From: Candidatus Hydrogenedentota bacterium
GTDB lineage: Bacteria; Hydrogenedentota; Hydrogenedentia; Hydrogenedentales; SLHB01
Direction of reading: 5' to 3'
NCBI GenBank assembly: GCA_035416745.1
Contig: DAOLNV010000031.1
Location: 1-55,174, forward strand
Length of the DNA stretch: 55,174 nucleotides
The notes under the pieces are model-generated. The model was not told the DNA's origin, searched no databases, and was given only the letters and a program-made list of their open reading frames with translations. Of the stretch, positions 16,807 through 24,356 are shown piece by piece. How positions within the stretch are numbered: position 1 is the first letter of the stretch; every line of letters begins with the position of its first letter. Both the position numbers and the translations under genes were made by a program.

Positions 16807-17855
16807 AGGACCGTAGACGTAAGAAGCACCGGGTAAGAAAACGCGATTGGTCGGCAAAAGACGTGGATACTCACGCAAGGCTGCCGCGCCGGTTCAGCGG
16901 GCTGGAAGTCGGCTTGGACACCGAGGCAGTCCCTATCGAGAACCGTTTCGAGGCAATCCAACCCAACGGCGTTGTTGTCTCTCCTTATGGCGTGCTGGCC
17001 TTTGTGGAAGCGGACGGCGCGGAACGCCTCTGCAGGGTTGCCGAGCAGCTTTGTGCCGGGCGCACGTCTGTCCTTGCTCCGGGCGACCGGGTGCGCGTCG
17101 AACGTGATGAAGACGGCTTTTGCGTCACGGCGGTGATGCATCGAATAAGCAAACTGAGCCGCCCTGCAACAAAAGGCCAACGCGAGCAGGTCATCGCCGC
17201 GAACGTTGACTACATCGTTTGTGTTGTTGCTGTTGTTCAACCGCGCTTCAAAGTGGGCGTCCTGGACCGTTTTCTGATCGCGGCGGATGTGGGACGGGTA
17301 CGCCCAATCATCGTGGTTAACAAGGTGGACCTCGCAAAGGAACCGCCGCAGGAACTCGATGCCTACCGCGACCTGAACGTGCCCATCATACTCACGAGCT
17401 GTGAAACGGGGGAGGGGATTGAGACCTTACGGCAGCATCTCACGGACTCTGTTTCCGTGCTCGCCGGGCAAAGCGGGGTAGGAAAATCTTCTCTCATCAA
17501 TTGTCTCCAGCCGGACATCGCCCTCGAGACGCAAGAAGTTAGCGGATACAATGAGAAAGGGCGCCACACCACCACCACCTCGCGACTCTACCACCTCGAC
17601 GGGGGCATCGACATCATTGACACCCCCGGCATCCGGCAACTGGGCATTTGGGACGTGACCAAGGAGGAGGTGGCCCTCTATTTTCCGGATATCGCCGCGT
17701 TGGGCGCCGAGTGCAAATTCAGCGACTGCAGCCATATTCACGAACCCGGTTGTGCGGTAAGGCAAGCCGTCGAAAACGGCCGCTTGCCCGCCATCCGCTA
17801 CAAGTCCTACTGCCGCATCCGCGACAGTCTTGGCTCGGAAAGTCCTTGGGCCTGA
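16803..17855 (+). CDS. rsgA: ribosome small subunit-dependent GTPase A
   Basis: RsgA is a circularly permuted GTPase that checks late 30S subunit maturation. The 350 residues show an OB-fold N-terminus, then G4 NKVDL before the P-loop GQSGVGKSS (the permuted order that defines the family), then the RHTTTTSR switch, G3 IIDTPGIRQLG, and a zinc-binding C-terminus with CKFSDCSHIHEPGC. I chose the GTG at 16803-16805, which overlaps the previous stop as GTGA and gives a basic start VKDRRRKKH; an in-frame ATG 39 nt upstream lies inside the methyltransferase gene and is less likely. A large hairpin follows 26 nt after the stop. Confidence 0.94.
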   Translation: MKDRRRKKHRVRKRDWSAKDVDTHARLPRRFSGLEVGLDTEAVPIENRFEAIQPNGVVVSPYGVLAFVEADGAERLCRVAEQLCAGRTSVLAPGDRVRVERDEDGFCVTAVMHRISKLSRPATKGQREQVIAANVDYIVCVVAVVQPRFKVGVLDRFLIAADVGRVRPIIVVNKVDLAKEPPQELDAYRDLNVPIILTSCETGEGIETLRQHLTDSVSVLAGQSGVGKSSLINCLQPDIALETQEVSGYNEKGRHTTTTSRLYHLDGGIDIIDTPGIRQLGIWDVTKEEVALYFPDIAALGAECKFSDCSHIHEPGCAVRQAVENGRLPAIRYKSYCRIRDSLGSESPWA

Positions 17856-17881
17856 AACGCGGCCGCCCCGGCAATCCAGGA

Positions 17882-17938
17882 GCAGCACATAATGCGGAAC
17901 GGCGGGCCTCCGAGGAGGTCCGCCGTTCGCTGTGCTGC
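17882..17938. terminator. large two-part hairpin between convergent rsgA and pilin genes
   Basis: The outer arms GCAGCACA (17882-17889) and TGTGCTGC (17931-17938) pair perfectly over 8 bp. Inside, a second stem of about 15 bp (from 17897, with one G-T wobble) closes on a very small loop around 17911-17914. Only a short run of T follows on either strand, so it may act as a bidirectional terminator of the less classical kind or as a 3'-end stabiliser. Confidence 0.6.
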
Positions 17939-17956
17939 CTTTGCTGATGTCCCGAA

Positions 17957-18442
17957 TTAGCCGAGAGGAGTAGAGGCTGCTGTAGCGGCTGCACCAGAAT
18001 TTTCGAAGCGAATTACGCCCGTCTCATCCAGGAAGAAGGTCCGGCGGCCCGACTGCGGGCTCTGCGGATCCGCATTGCAAGTGTACGTAGCTGGCGCAGC
18101 TGCACCACCGGCGACCGTGTTCAGGACGAAGTTGTAGCCGTGCTTCACACCAGCGGCCAGGACTTCGTCGATGTACCCCGGAACCCCCGCGACAGCATCA
18201 GGACTCAGGAGCTGCGCCAACGTGCCATAATCCCCCGTGCCGTCGCCGTTAGCATCCTGATAGCAGGCGGCCTGGAAGCTCACTTCGCCAGCGGAAATCG
18301 TGCGAAGCGAGCCAATAGCGCCCGCTTCATTCGCGCTCATGCGCGAACGCAGCAAGCTCGGGATGGCAATTGCCGCGATTATCGCGATAATTGCCACAAC
18401 AATCATCAACTCAATCAACGTGAAACCAAGATTCTTTTTCAT
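17957..18442 (-). CDS. type IV pilin-like prepilin, copy 1
   Basis: The 161-residue major-pilin-like protein has a short basic leader MKKNLG followed by FTLIELMIVVAI, the prepilin peptidase site and N-methylated helix. The globular part contains DANGDGTGD, an acidic loop like calcium-binding DxDxDG loops, and the closing segment SGRRTFFLDETGVIRFENSG. The ATG at 18440-18442 is preferred because GGAGGAAAG lies just before it. Its closest relative here is the pilin at 23371-23859, about two-thirds identical by eye. A sigma54 promoter lies 83 nt upstream of the start codon. No pilus assembly gene (pilB, pilC, pilT, pilQ or prepilin peptidase) is in the window. Confidence 0.87.
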   Translation of the reverse strand: MKKNLGFTLIELMIVVAIIAIIAAIAIPSLLRSRMSANEAGAIGSLRTISAGEVSFQAACYQDANGDGTGDYGTLAQLLSPDAVAGVPGYIDEVLAAGVKHGYNFVLNTVAGGAAAPATYTCNADPQSPQSGRRTFFLDETGVIRFENSGAAATAASTPLG

Positions 18443-18524
18443 GAGCCTTTCCTCCATCTGAGCGTCCCATCACCAAGCCCGTTGCCGGGCCACCCTTGCG
18501 GTTCAATTGTCGTGATGCTCTAAG

Positions 18525-18539
18525 GCAACCCGCGTGCCA
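18525..18539 (-). promoter_or_regulatory. sigma54 (RpoN) promoter of pilin copy 1
   Basis: On the minus strand the sequence is TGGCACGCGGGTTGC, matching the RpoN consensus TGGCACGNNNNTTGC at every defined base, with GG and GC exactly 10 nt apart. Transcription would start near 18513, giving a leader of about 70 nt. Pilin genes of Pseudomonas, Geobacter and Myxococcus are likewise RpoN-dependent, which supports the call. Confidence 0.82.
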
Positions 18540-18820
18540 ATTCCCAAGAACTTTCGTAAGTCATTGTAAAACAATCCTATAGTGGCTTCCCTGCCGGAAA
18601 CACAGCTCGAGCGAGGCGCAGAATTCGGGCCGCTGCGCGGCGCAAAGTGACAATTTTCGTCAGTCAAACCCCGTATATACCGCGAATAAGCATGGAAATA
18701 ATCTTTTTCTATGCCGGAAAAGTGGCTCCCAAGCCGCTCGAATTGCTAAGGGGTGCTCCAAGACCGGTCGGATGGCCTCGCATTGTCCACATGACCTCAC
18801 ATTGCAGACGTCCATAGTGC

Positions 18821-18849
18821 TTGCCGGAAGCGAGTGTCTTTTGTAGTAT
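18821..18849 (+). promoter_or_regulatory. possible sigma70 promoter of the activase gene
   Basis: TTGCCG (18821-18826), a 17-nt spacer, then TAGTAT (18844-18849). The predicted start near 18856 leaves a leader of about 110 nt before the ATG at 18965. Confidence 0.45.
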
Positions 18850-18964
18850 GGGAATGTTCGGCAGCAAGAGAGTCATCTGGTGCGGTTGAACTGAATCCTG
18901 TAGACGAGCTGCCGCCATCTAGCGGTTCATAAGGGATGCGGAAGGGGCCTAGGGGTCAGCATAA

Positions 18965-21900
18965 ATGAAAATACCGACGGAATCCCTGGGGATTTGCCTG
19001 GGTGCTTCGACCGTGGCCATGGTTCGTCTGCGGCGTGCCGAAGCAGCGTCCGACGTCGTTTGGGCAAAGACGCGGGTCCATGATGGCAATCCCAGGCGTG
19101 TCTTGCAGGAGATGCTCGCTTCCGTCGATGATCTGGGCATGCTTCGCGTGGCTGCCACCGGCCGCAAATTTCGCCGGTACCTCGAGTTGTCGACGATTTC
19201 GGAGCCCGAGGCCGTCGAACGGGCCGTCGCGCACACCTTCCCCGGGACACATCCTTACCGCGTCGTCATCAGTGCGGGCGGCGAGACCTTCATGGTCTAT
19301 CATCTCGATGACGAGAATCGTATCCAAGGGATCTACACCGGCAACAAATGCGCGTCGGGCACGGGCGAGTTCTTCCTTCAGCAACTGGGCCGCATGGACA
19401 TCTCCCTCGAAGAAGTCCGGCAAATGCCGCTGCCCGAGACCTGCCAGAAGGTTTCGGGGCGCTGCTCGGTATTCTGCAAGAGCGATTGCACCCACGCCCT
19501 GAACAAAGGCGTCCCCAAGGCCGACATCGTCGCCGGGCTTTCCCGCATGCTGGCCGGGAAAATCATTGAATTGATGAAGAAACTTCCCCAAACCTCCGCA
19601 ATCCTCATCGGGGGGTGTTGCAAGAACCTGTCGATGGTTCATTATCTGAGGAAGCACATTCAAGACCTCTTCATCCCTGAATCCGCCCCGTGGTTCGAGG
19701 CTCTGGGGGCCGCCGTTTGGGCGTCCGAGAATGAAGTCCGGGCATGTGAGAACTCCACTGAGATAATGAGATCCCGCAAATCAGCGCTTTCCTTTCTCAA
19801 GCCGCTGGACGCCTCAAGACACATGGTGCAGTTCAGGCAGCACCCCCGCGGACGCGCCGCCGCCGGTGACGAGACCATCCTCGGTCTCGATGTGGGCTCC
19901 ACAACCACCAAGGGCGTGGTGGTCCGCCGTCGTGACAAGGCCATTCTGGCCGCCGAGTACTTGCGCACCAACGGCGACCCCATAGGCGCGTCACGCAAAG
20001 TCTATGCTAGCCTCGCGAGGCAGCTTGATGCTCCCCTCGAAATCGTGGGTCTCGGCGTGACCGGTTCCGGCCGCCGGATCGCGGGTCTGCACGCCATGAC
20101 AAATGGCGTAATCAACGAAATCATTGCCCACGCCGCGGGGGCCCTGCACTTCGACCCCGAGGTCGACACCATTTTCGAGATCGGCGGCCAGGACGCCAAG
20201 TACACCTACATCACCAACGGTGTACCGAGCGATTATGCGATGAACGAAGCCTGCAGCGCCGGCACGGGCTCCTTTCTCGAGGAATCCGCCAAGGAGAGCC
20301 TGGGCATTGCCGTTACAGATATCGGCCGCATCGCTTTTGAAGGCCAGGCTCCGCCCAACTTCAACGACCAGTGCGCTGCCTTCATCGGGTCCGATATCAA
20401 AGGCGCTGCGCAAGAGGGCGTCCCCATCGAGGACATTGTTGCGGGATTGGTCTACTCGATTTGTATGAATTACGACAATCGCGTAAAGGGCAACCGGCCT
20501 GTTGGCAGAAAAATCTTCATGCAGGGCGGCGTCTGTTACAACGAAGCGATCCCGGTTGCCATGGCGGCCCTTACCGGCAAGGAAATCGTTGTGCCGCCCG
20601 AACCCGGTTTGATGGGAGCGTTCGGTGTGGCCCTCGAGGTCGACCGGCGCATCGAAGACGGCCTGCTCCACCCGGAATCGTTCAACCTCGCCGAACTGGC
20701 CAGCCGTGAGGTCGTCTACCTGAGCCCGTTTATCTGCAACGGTGGTAACGACGGTTGCGACTTGGCCTGCCAGATCGCGCGCATCGAGATTGACGGGCGG
20801 GTTTTCCCATTTGGGGGAATCTGTAACCGGTACGATAACCAGCCTGGGAAGAAGGCCGTCGACGCTGGCAGTCTGAACCTGGTCGTACAACGCGAAAGAA
20901 GACTGTTTCAGGCGTCGAAGCCTGACAGCGCAGATAACCGGCCGGCCATCGGACTAAACCGTTCTTTCCTGACCCACACCTACCTTCCGTTCTACAGGCG
21001 GTTCTTTGACATATTGGGGTTTCGCGTCGTACTTCCCGATGCGCCCGATCCCAGCGGTTTTGACCAACAGGGCGCAGCATTCTGTTTTCCGGCGGAGCTG
21101 GCCCATGGTTATGCAGCCTCTCTTCTGGCCTTGAACCCCGACTACCTGTTCCTGCCCCACGTCGGCGGGATTCAAGCCGCTGCCGCCGATGCTCAGGCTT
21201 GCACCTGTGTCTTTGTGCAGGGTGAACCGTACTACCTCGCTGCGGCCTTTCCCCAATTCGAGTCTTCGCGGACCCTCCGGCCCTACCTCGATTTCTCGAA
21301 AGGAATGGAGGCGAATCTTGACGCCCTCGAGAAGGTCGCCAAAGCAATTGGACACAACAACGGAAATGTGCGCGAAGCCGCACAAGCTGCATGGACGGAG
21401 CAGGCCGCGTTTCGCGACGCTTTCCGAGAAATGGGCCGTGATGCCCTTAACCGCCTCGAAAGGGACCCCTCTCTGATTGGCATCGTGCTCTTCGGGCGGC
21501 CCTACAACAGTTTCGCGCCCGAAGCCAACAAGGGCATTCCGGCCAAGTTTGCCTCTCGAGGGGTCTGCATTCTCCCGTTCGACATGCTCCCTTGCGATGA
21601 CCAGCCGCTGCCCGTCAACCACAACATGTACTGGGGCATGGGGCGAAACCTGCTCCGCGCCGCCCGGTACGTCAAAGCTCGCCCCCAACTCTTCGGCGCC
21701 TACATCACCAACTTCTCGTGCGGCCCCGACTCGTTTCTGATTACCTATTTCCGCGATATCATGGGGCGCAAACCCTCCTTGACGCTCGAATTGGATAGCC
21801 ATACCGCAGATGCTGGCATTGAAACCCGCGTCGAGGCCTTTCTTGACATCATTCAGCATTTCCGGCAAATCGAAGCGCAGCCCGACAAAAGAACCACGGT

Positions 21901-23257
21901 CCGCAGCGAAGCGTTTCGCCCGGCGGCCGTCGAACACCGGAACGGAAGAACAGGCATCCGCCGTTCATCAGGCGAATGGGTTCCCCTCGATGATCCACGT
22001 GTCAAGGTTATCGTCCCCGCCATGGGGCGCTATGGTACGGCCCTTGTGGCCAAGGCATTTGGGAGGCGCGCGGTGCGGGCCGTGCCCCTGCCGTCCGCCG
22101 ACGCGGAAATCCTGAAACTCGGACGCGGACACTCCACATGCAAGGAGTGTCTGCCTCTCCAGACAACGGTAGGTTCACTCCTCCAATATCTTCAATGCCG
22201 GCCGCCGGACGAGATAACCGCCTATTTTATGCTAACTACCGACGGACCGTGCCGCTTCGGACAGTACGACGTGTTCTCAAAAGGGCTGATCGAAAAGCTG
22301 CGGATTCCGGATATGGCCGTGCTTTCACTGACAACCGCCAACGGATATGCGGGCCTGGGTAACCGGTTCGCCCTGGCGGCGTGGCGGGCTGTGATAATTG
22401 GCGATCTGTTCGACGACATGTACTCCATGGTCCTTGCAGCTGCGGAGAATCCCAGTTACGGTTTGCGTGTCCTCGACGAGGAACACAAGGCCTTGTCGGC
22501 GGTCATGCATAAGAGTTGGCCGGTCGTCGCACGGCAACTGACTCGCTCGGCCGAACACCTTGCCAGTGTTACCCTCAAGAGGCCTGTTCGCCAAGTCCCC
22601 ACAGTATCGTTGATCGGCGAAATCTACGTGCGGCGCGACCCCATTTCGCTCCAGGGCCTGGTCGAGCGGCTGTCCGAGGAAGGCATCGCCGTCCGCACCT
22701 CGCACACCAACGAGTGGATCAAATACCTGGACTGGCTCACGAAGGAGGGTATCGATGGGCAGAAATCTCTGGCTTTCTGGGTGCGCCACTGGGTTAAAAG
22801 GCATCTCGACCAGAGCGTGCGGAAACGTCTCGCACTCTCGAGTCTCTTCTATTGCGACGGACTGGATGTCGCGCCGATTGTCGAAGCCGGCGCGCGATTC
22901 ATATCGCCCCGTCTCATGGGAGAGGCCATTCTGACGGTTGGAAACGCACTCCACGAGATTCTGCATCCCTCCTGCGGCATCATCGCTATCGGCCCATTCG
23001 GCTGCATGCCCTCGCGCGTGGCCGAGTCGGTCCTTTCCGAAAAACTTACGACCACCGAAAAACGAGCCATCGCAAAGCATAACGGCCACAGCTCGTGGGG
23101 CAAACTGCTTGAAACTCATCGTAAACTGCCGTTTCTCTCCATCGAAACCGATGGCAACGCTTTCCCACAAATCATCGAGGCTCGACTCGAAGCCTTCCTG
23201 CTGCAAGCCCGACGTCTCAATGAGCGCCTTCAACAACTTGAGCGCGCCAACTCTTGA
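18965..23257 (+). CDS. giant 2-hydroxyacyl-CoA dehydratase activase-type protein
   Basis: The 1430 residues combine four blocks. Residues 1-260 and about 300-565 are two ASKHA ATPase domains of the BcrA/BadF/HgdC type. In each, a pair of cysteines fits the bridging [4Fe-4S] cluster (Cys129 and Cys171; Cys430 and Cys470), and the second has the phosphate loop GLDVGSTTTKG. From about 655 follows a DUF2229-like region, and from about 1010 a part resembling the dehydratase component, with GHSTCKECLPLQ. Activases use ATP to push an electron into a dehydratase. Chains this long occur across anaerobic bacteria, but their substrate is unknown. No acyl-CoA genes are nearby. An oxygen-sensitive, low-potential redox role is inferred. 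Confidence 0.85.
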   Translation: MKIPTESLGICLGASTVAMVRLRRAEAASDVVWAKTRVHDGNPRRVLQEMLASVDDLGMLRVAATGRKFRRYLELSTISEPEAVERAVAHTFPGTHPYRVVISAGGETFMVYHLDDENRIQGIYTGNKCASGTGEFFLQQLGRMDISLEEVRQMPLPETCQKVSGRCSVFCKSDCTHALNKGVPKADIVAGLSRMLAGKIIELMKKLPQTSAILIGGCCKNLSMVHYLRKHIQDLFIPESAPWFEALGAAVWASENEVRACENSTEIMRSRKSALSFLKPLDASRHMVQFRQHPRGRAAAGDETILGLDVGSTTTKGVVVRRRDKAILAAEYLRTNGDPIGASRKVYASLARQLDAPLEIVGLGVTGSGRRIAGLHAMTNGVINEIIAHAAGALHFDPEVDTIFEIGGQDAKYTYITNGVPSDYAMNEACSAGTGSFLEESAKESLGIAVTDIGRIAFEGQAPPNFNDQCAAFIGSDIKGAAQEGVPIEDIVAGLVYSICMNYDNRVKGNRPVGRKIFMQGGVCYNEAIPVAMAALTGKEIVVPPEPGLMGAFGVALEVDRRIEDGLLHPESFNLAELASREVVYLSPFICNGGNDGCDLACQIARIEIDGRVFPFGGICNRYDNQPGKKAVDAGSLNLVVQRERRLFQASKPDSADNRPAIGLNRSFLTHTYLPFYRRFFDILGFRVVLPDAPDPSGFDQQGAAFCFPAELAHGYAASLLALNPDYLFLPHVGGIQAAAADAQACTCVFVQGEPYYLAAAFPQFESSRTLRPYLDFSKGMEANLDALEKVAKAIGHNNGNVREAAQAAWTEQAAFRDAFREMGRDALNRLERDPSLIGIVLFGRPYNSFAPEANKGIPAKFASRGVCILPFDMLPCDDQPLPVNHNMYWGMGRNLLRAARYVKARPQLFGAYITNFSCGPDSFLITYFRDIMGRKPSLTLELDSHTADAGIETRVEAFLDIIQHFRQIEAQPDKRTTVRSEAFRPAAVEHRNGRTGIRRSSGEWVPLDDPRVKVIVPAMGRYGTALVAKAFGRRAVRAVPLPSADAEILKLGRGHSTCKECLPLQTTVGSLLQYLQCRPPDEITAYFMLTTDGPCRFGQYDVFSKGLIEKLRIPDMAVLSLTTANGYAGLGNRFALAAWRAVIIGDLFDDMYSMVLAAAENPSYGLRVLDEEHKALSAVMHKSWPVVARQLTRSAEHLASVTLKRPVRQVPTVSLIGEIYVRRDPISLQGLVERLSEEGIAVRTSHTNEWIKYLDWLTKEGIDGQKSLAFWVRHWVKRHLDQSVRKRLALSSLFYCDGLDVAPIVEAGARFISPRLMGEAILTVGNALHEILHPSCGIIAIGPFGCMPSRVAESVLSEKLTTTEKRAIAKHNGHSSWGKLLETHRKLPFLSIETDGNAFPQIIEARLEAFLLQARRLNERLQQLERANS

Positions 23258-23308
23258 AAGCCCGCCGTTTGGGGGCCGTCGTGACACGGGGTACCTGGAG
23301 CAGATTAG

Positions 23309-23333
23309 GCCGGCGGGGAGGCGGCCCGCCGGC
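23309..23333. terminator. GC-rich hairpin between convergent activase and pilin genes
   Basis: Nine-base arms GCCGGCGGG (23309-23317) and CCCGCCGGC (23325-23333) pair perfectly around a 7-nt loop. There is no T-tract, so strong termination is uncertain, but the placement between two gene 3' ends fits a bidirectional stop. Confidence 0.5.
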
Positions 23334-23370
23334 TCAGAGGGGAAAACGCACGTTGAGGTGCCTTAAACGC

Positions 23371-23859
23371 TTAACCGCCAATGGGCGGAGAGGCCGCTGT
23401 TGCGGCTGCCCCGGTGTTCTCGAACCGGAGAACTCCGGTCTCGTCGAGAAAGAACGTTCGCCTGCCGCTCTGTGGACTTTGGGGGTCGGCGTTACACGTG
23501 TACGTCGTGGGAAGGCCCCCTCCGCCCGCTATGGGGTTCATCGTGAAGTTGTAGCCCTGTTTCACGCCGGCGGCAAGGGTTTCGTCTATGTATCCCGGAA
23601 CCCCCGCGACTCCGTCCGGGTTCAGTAACTGAGCTAATGTGCCGAAATCGCCTACACCGTCTCCGTCAGCATCCTGATAGCACCCTGCCTGAAAGCTTAC
23701 CTGCGCAGAAGAGAGGGTCCGCATGGAACTGATCGCGGAGCCCTCATTGGCCGAGATTCTGGCCCGCATGAGGCTGGGGATCGCTATCGACGCAATGATA
23801 GCGATTATCGCTACCACGATCATCAGTTCTATCAAAGTGAAGCCCGCAGTCATCTTCAT
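23371..23859 (-). CDS. type IV pilin-like prepilin, copy 2
   Basis: The 162 residues have the leader MKMTAG, cleaved before FTLIELMIVVAI, and the same layout as copy 1: an acidic DADGDGVGD loop after a cysteine (AGCYQ), VAGVPGYIDETLAAG, a second cysteine in TYTCNADPQS, and a FFLDETGVLRFEN end. The two cysteines, present in both copies, could form a disulfide across the globular domain. The ATG follows GGGAGG at eight bases. A sigma54 promoter lies 56 nt upstream. The copies share orientation and are separated by the activase gene on the opposite strand, so they probably arose by duplication and are co-regulated. Confidence 0.87.
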   Translation of the reverse strand: MKMTAGFTLIELMIVVAIIAIIASIAIPSLMRARISANEGSAISSMRTLSSAQVSFQAGCYQDADGDGVGDFGTLAQLLNPDGVAGVPGYIDETLAAGVKQGYNFTMNPIAGGGGLPTTYTCNADPQSPQSGRRTFFLDETGVLRFENTGAAATAASPPIGG

Positions 23860-23914
23860 TTTCCAAACCTCCCTGCATCCTCACTGTATTCACCCAACTT
23901 CTTAGATTTATTTC

Positions 23915-23929
23915 GCAATTCGCATGCCA
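23915..23929 (-). promoter_or_regulatory. sigma54 (RpoN) promoter of pilin copy 2
   Basis: On the minus strand the sequence is TGGCATGCGAATTGC. It differs from the RpoN consensus TGGCACGNNNNTTGC at a single base and keeps GG and GC 10 nt apart. It sits upstream of the pilin in the same manner as the site at 18525-18539; the N4 spacer bases differ between the two, as expected for a selected site rather than simple copy identity. Confidence 0.8.
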
Positions 23930-24290
23930 GAAGATTCCCAGACTATAAACCATGATTTCTGAATAGGTTAGAAAACGGGTTCGACTGTTGCCAATGAGCA
24001 ACGGCGCGTGAGGCTGATAGTTACTCGTCAGATTGACAGTTCTCATCCCTTCTGGAGACCCATTTCACGCGAGAATCAGGGAACTTTCTCAATAATTCGG
24101 GATGAAGCAAGACGAGGAATTGCCCACCAACGGATGTTCGAATCGGGTTTGGCGCACACGCTCAACACAACATTTGGGGGTAGCGGCGGGTGCGCAAAAT
24201 GACGCCGCTCAGGTTCCGTGGCTGTAAGTCCTTTTCTGAAAATCCCTTGGCGCACCGGCAACAAATTGCCATAGAGCGGCAAGAAACACC

Positions 24291-24319
24291 TTCCCTTGTG
24301 GTAGGGGTTGTGCTATACT
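24291..24319 (+). promoter_or_regulatory. possible extended -10 promoter of murC-ftsQ-ftsZ
   Basis: TATACT (24314-24319) is preceded by TG with one base between, an extended -10. The -35 at the right distance (TTCCCT, 24291-24296, 17-nt spacer) is weak. Transcription near 24326 would leave about 30 nt before the start codon. Confidence 0.45.
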
Positions 24320-24356
24320 TGTAAAAACCACAATATATTGGGTGAAAGAGGCCGCA

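Larger units (their letters stand above)
18443..18964. other. divergent intergenic region between pilin copy 1 and the activase gene
   Basis: This 522-nt spacer holds the sigma54 promoter of the pilin on the minus strand (18525-18539) and a sigma70 candidate for the activase gene on the plus strand (18821-18849). A small direct repeat, CCTCGCATTG and CCTCACATTG, lies around 18775-18810. I see no gene in it. Confidence 0.6.
23860..24356. other. intergenic region between pilin copy 2 and murC
   Basis: This spacer of about 500 nt is richer in A+T than its surroundings. It holds the sigma54 promoter of pilin copy 2 (minus strand, 23915-23929) and a probable murC promoter near its right end. A 64-codon frame at 24008-24202 starts with GTG, has no ribosome-binding site and resembles nothing, so I do not call it a gene. 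Confidence 0.55.

Noticed and set aside
24008..24202. 64-codon frame upstream of murC as a small gene
   Set aside because: GTG start without a ribosome-binding site, no recognisable sequence, and it overlaps an otherwise regulatory spacer.
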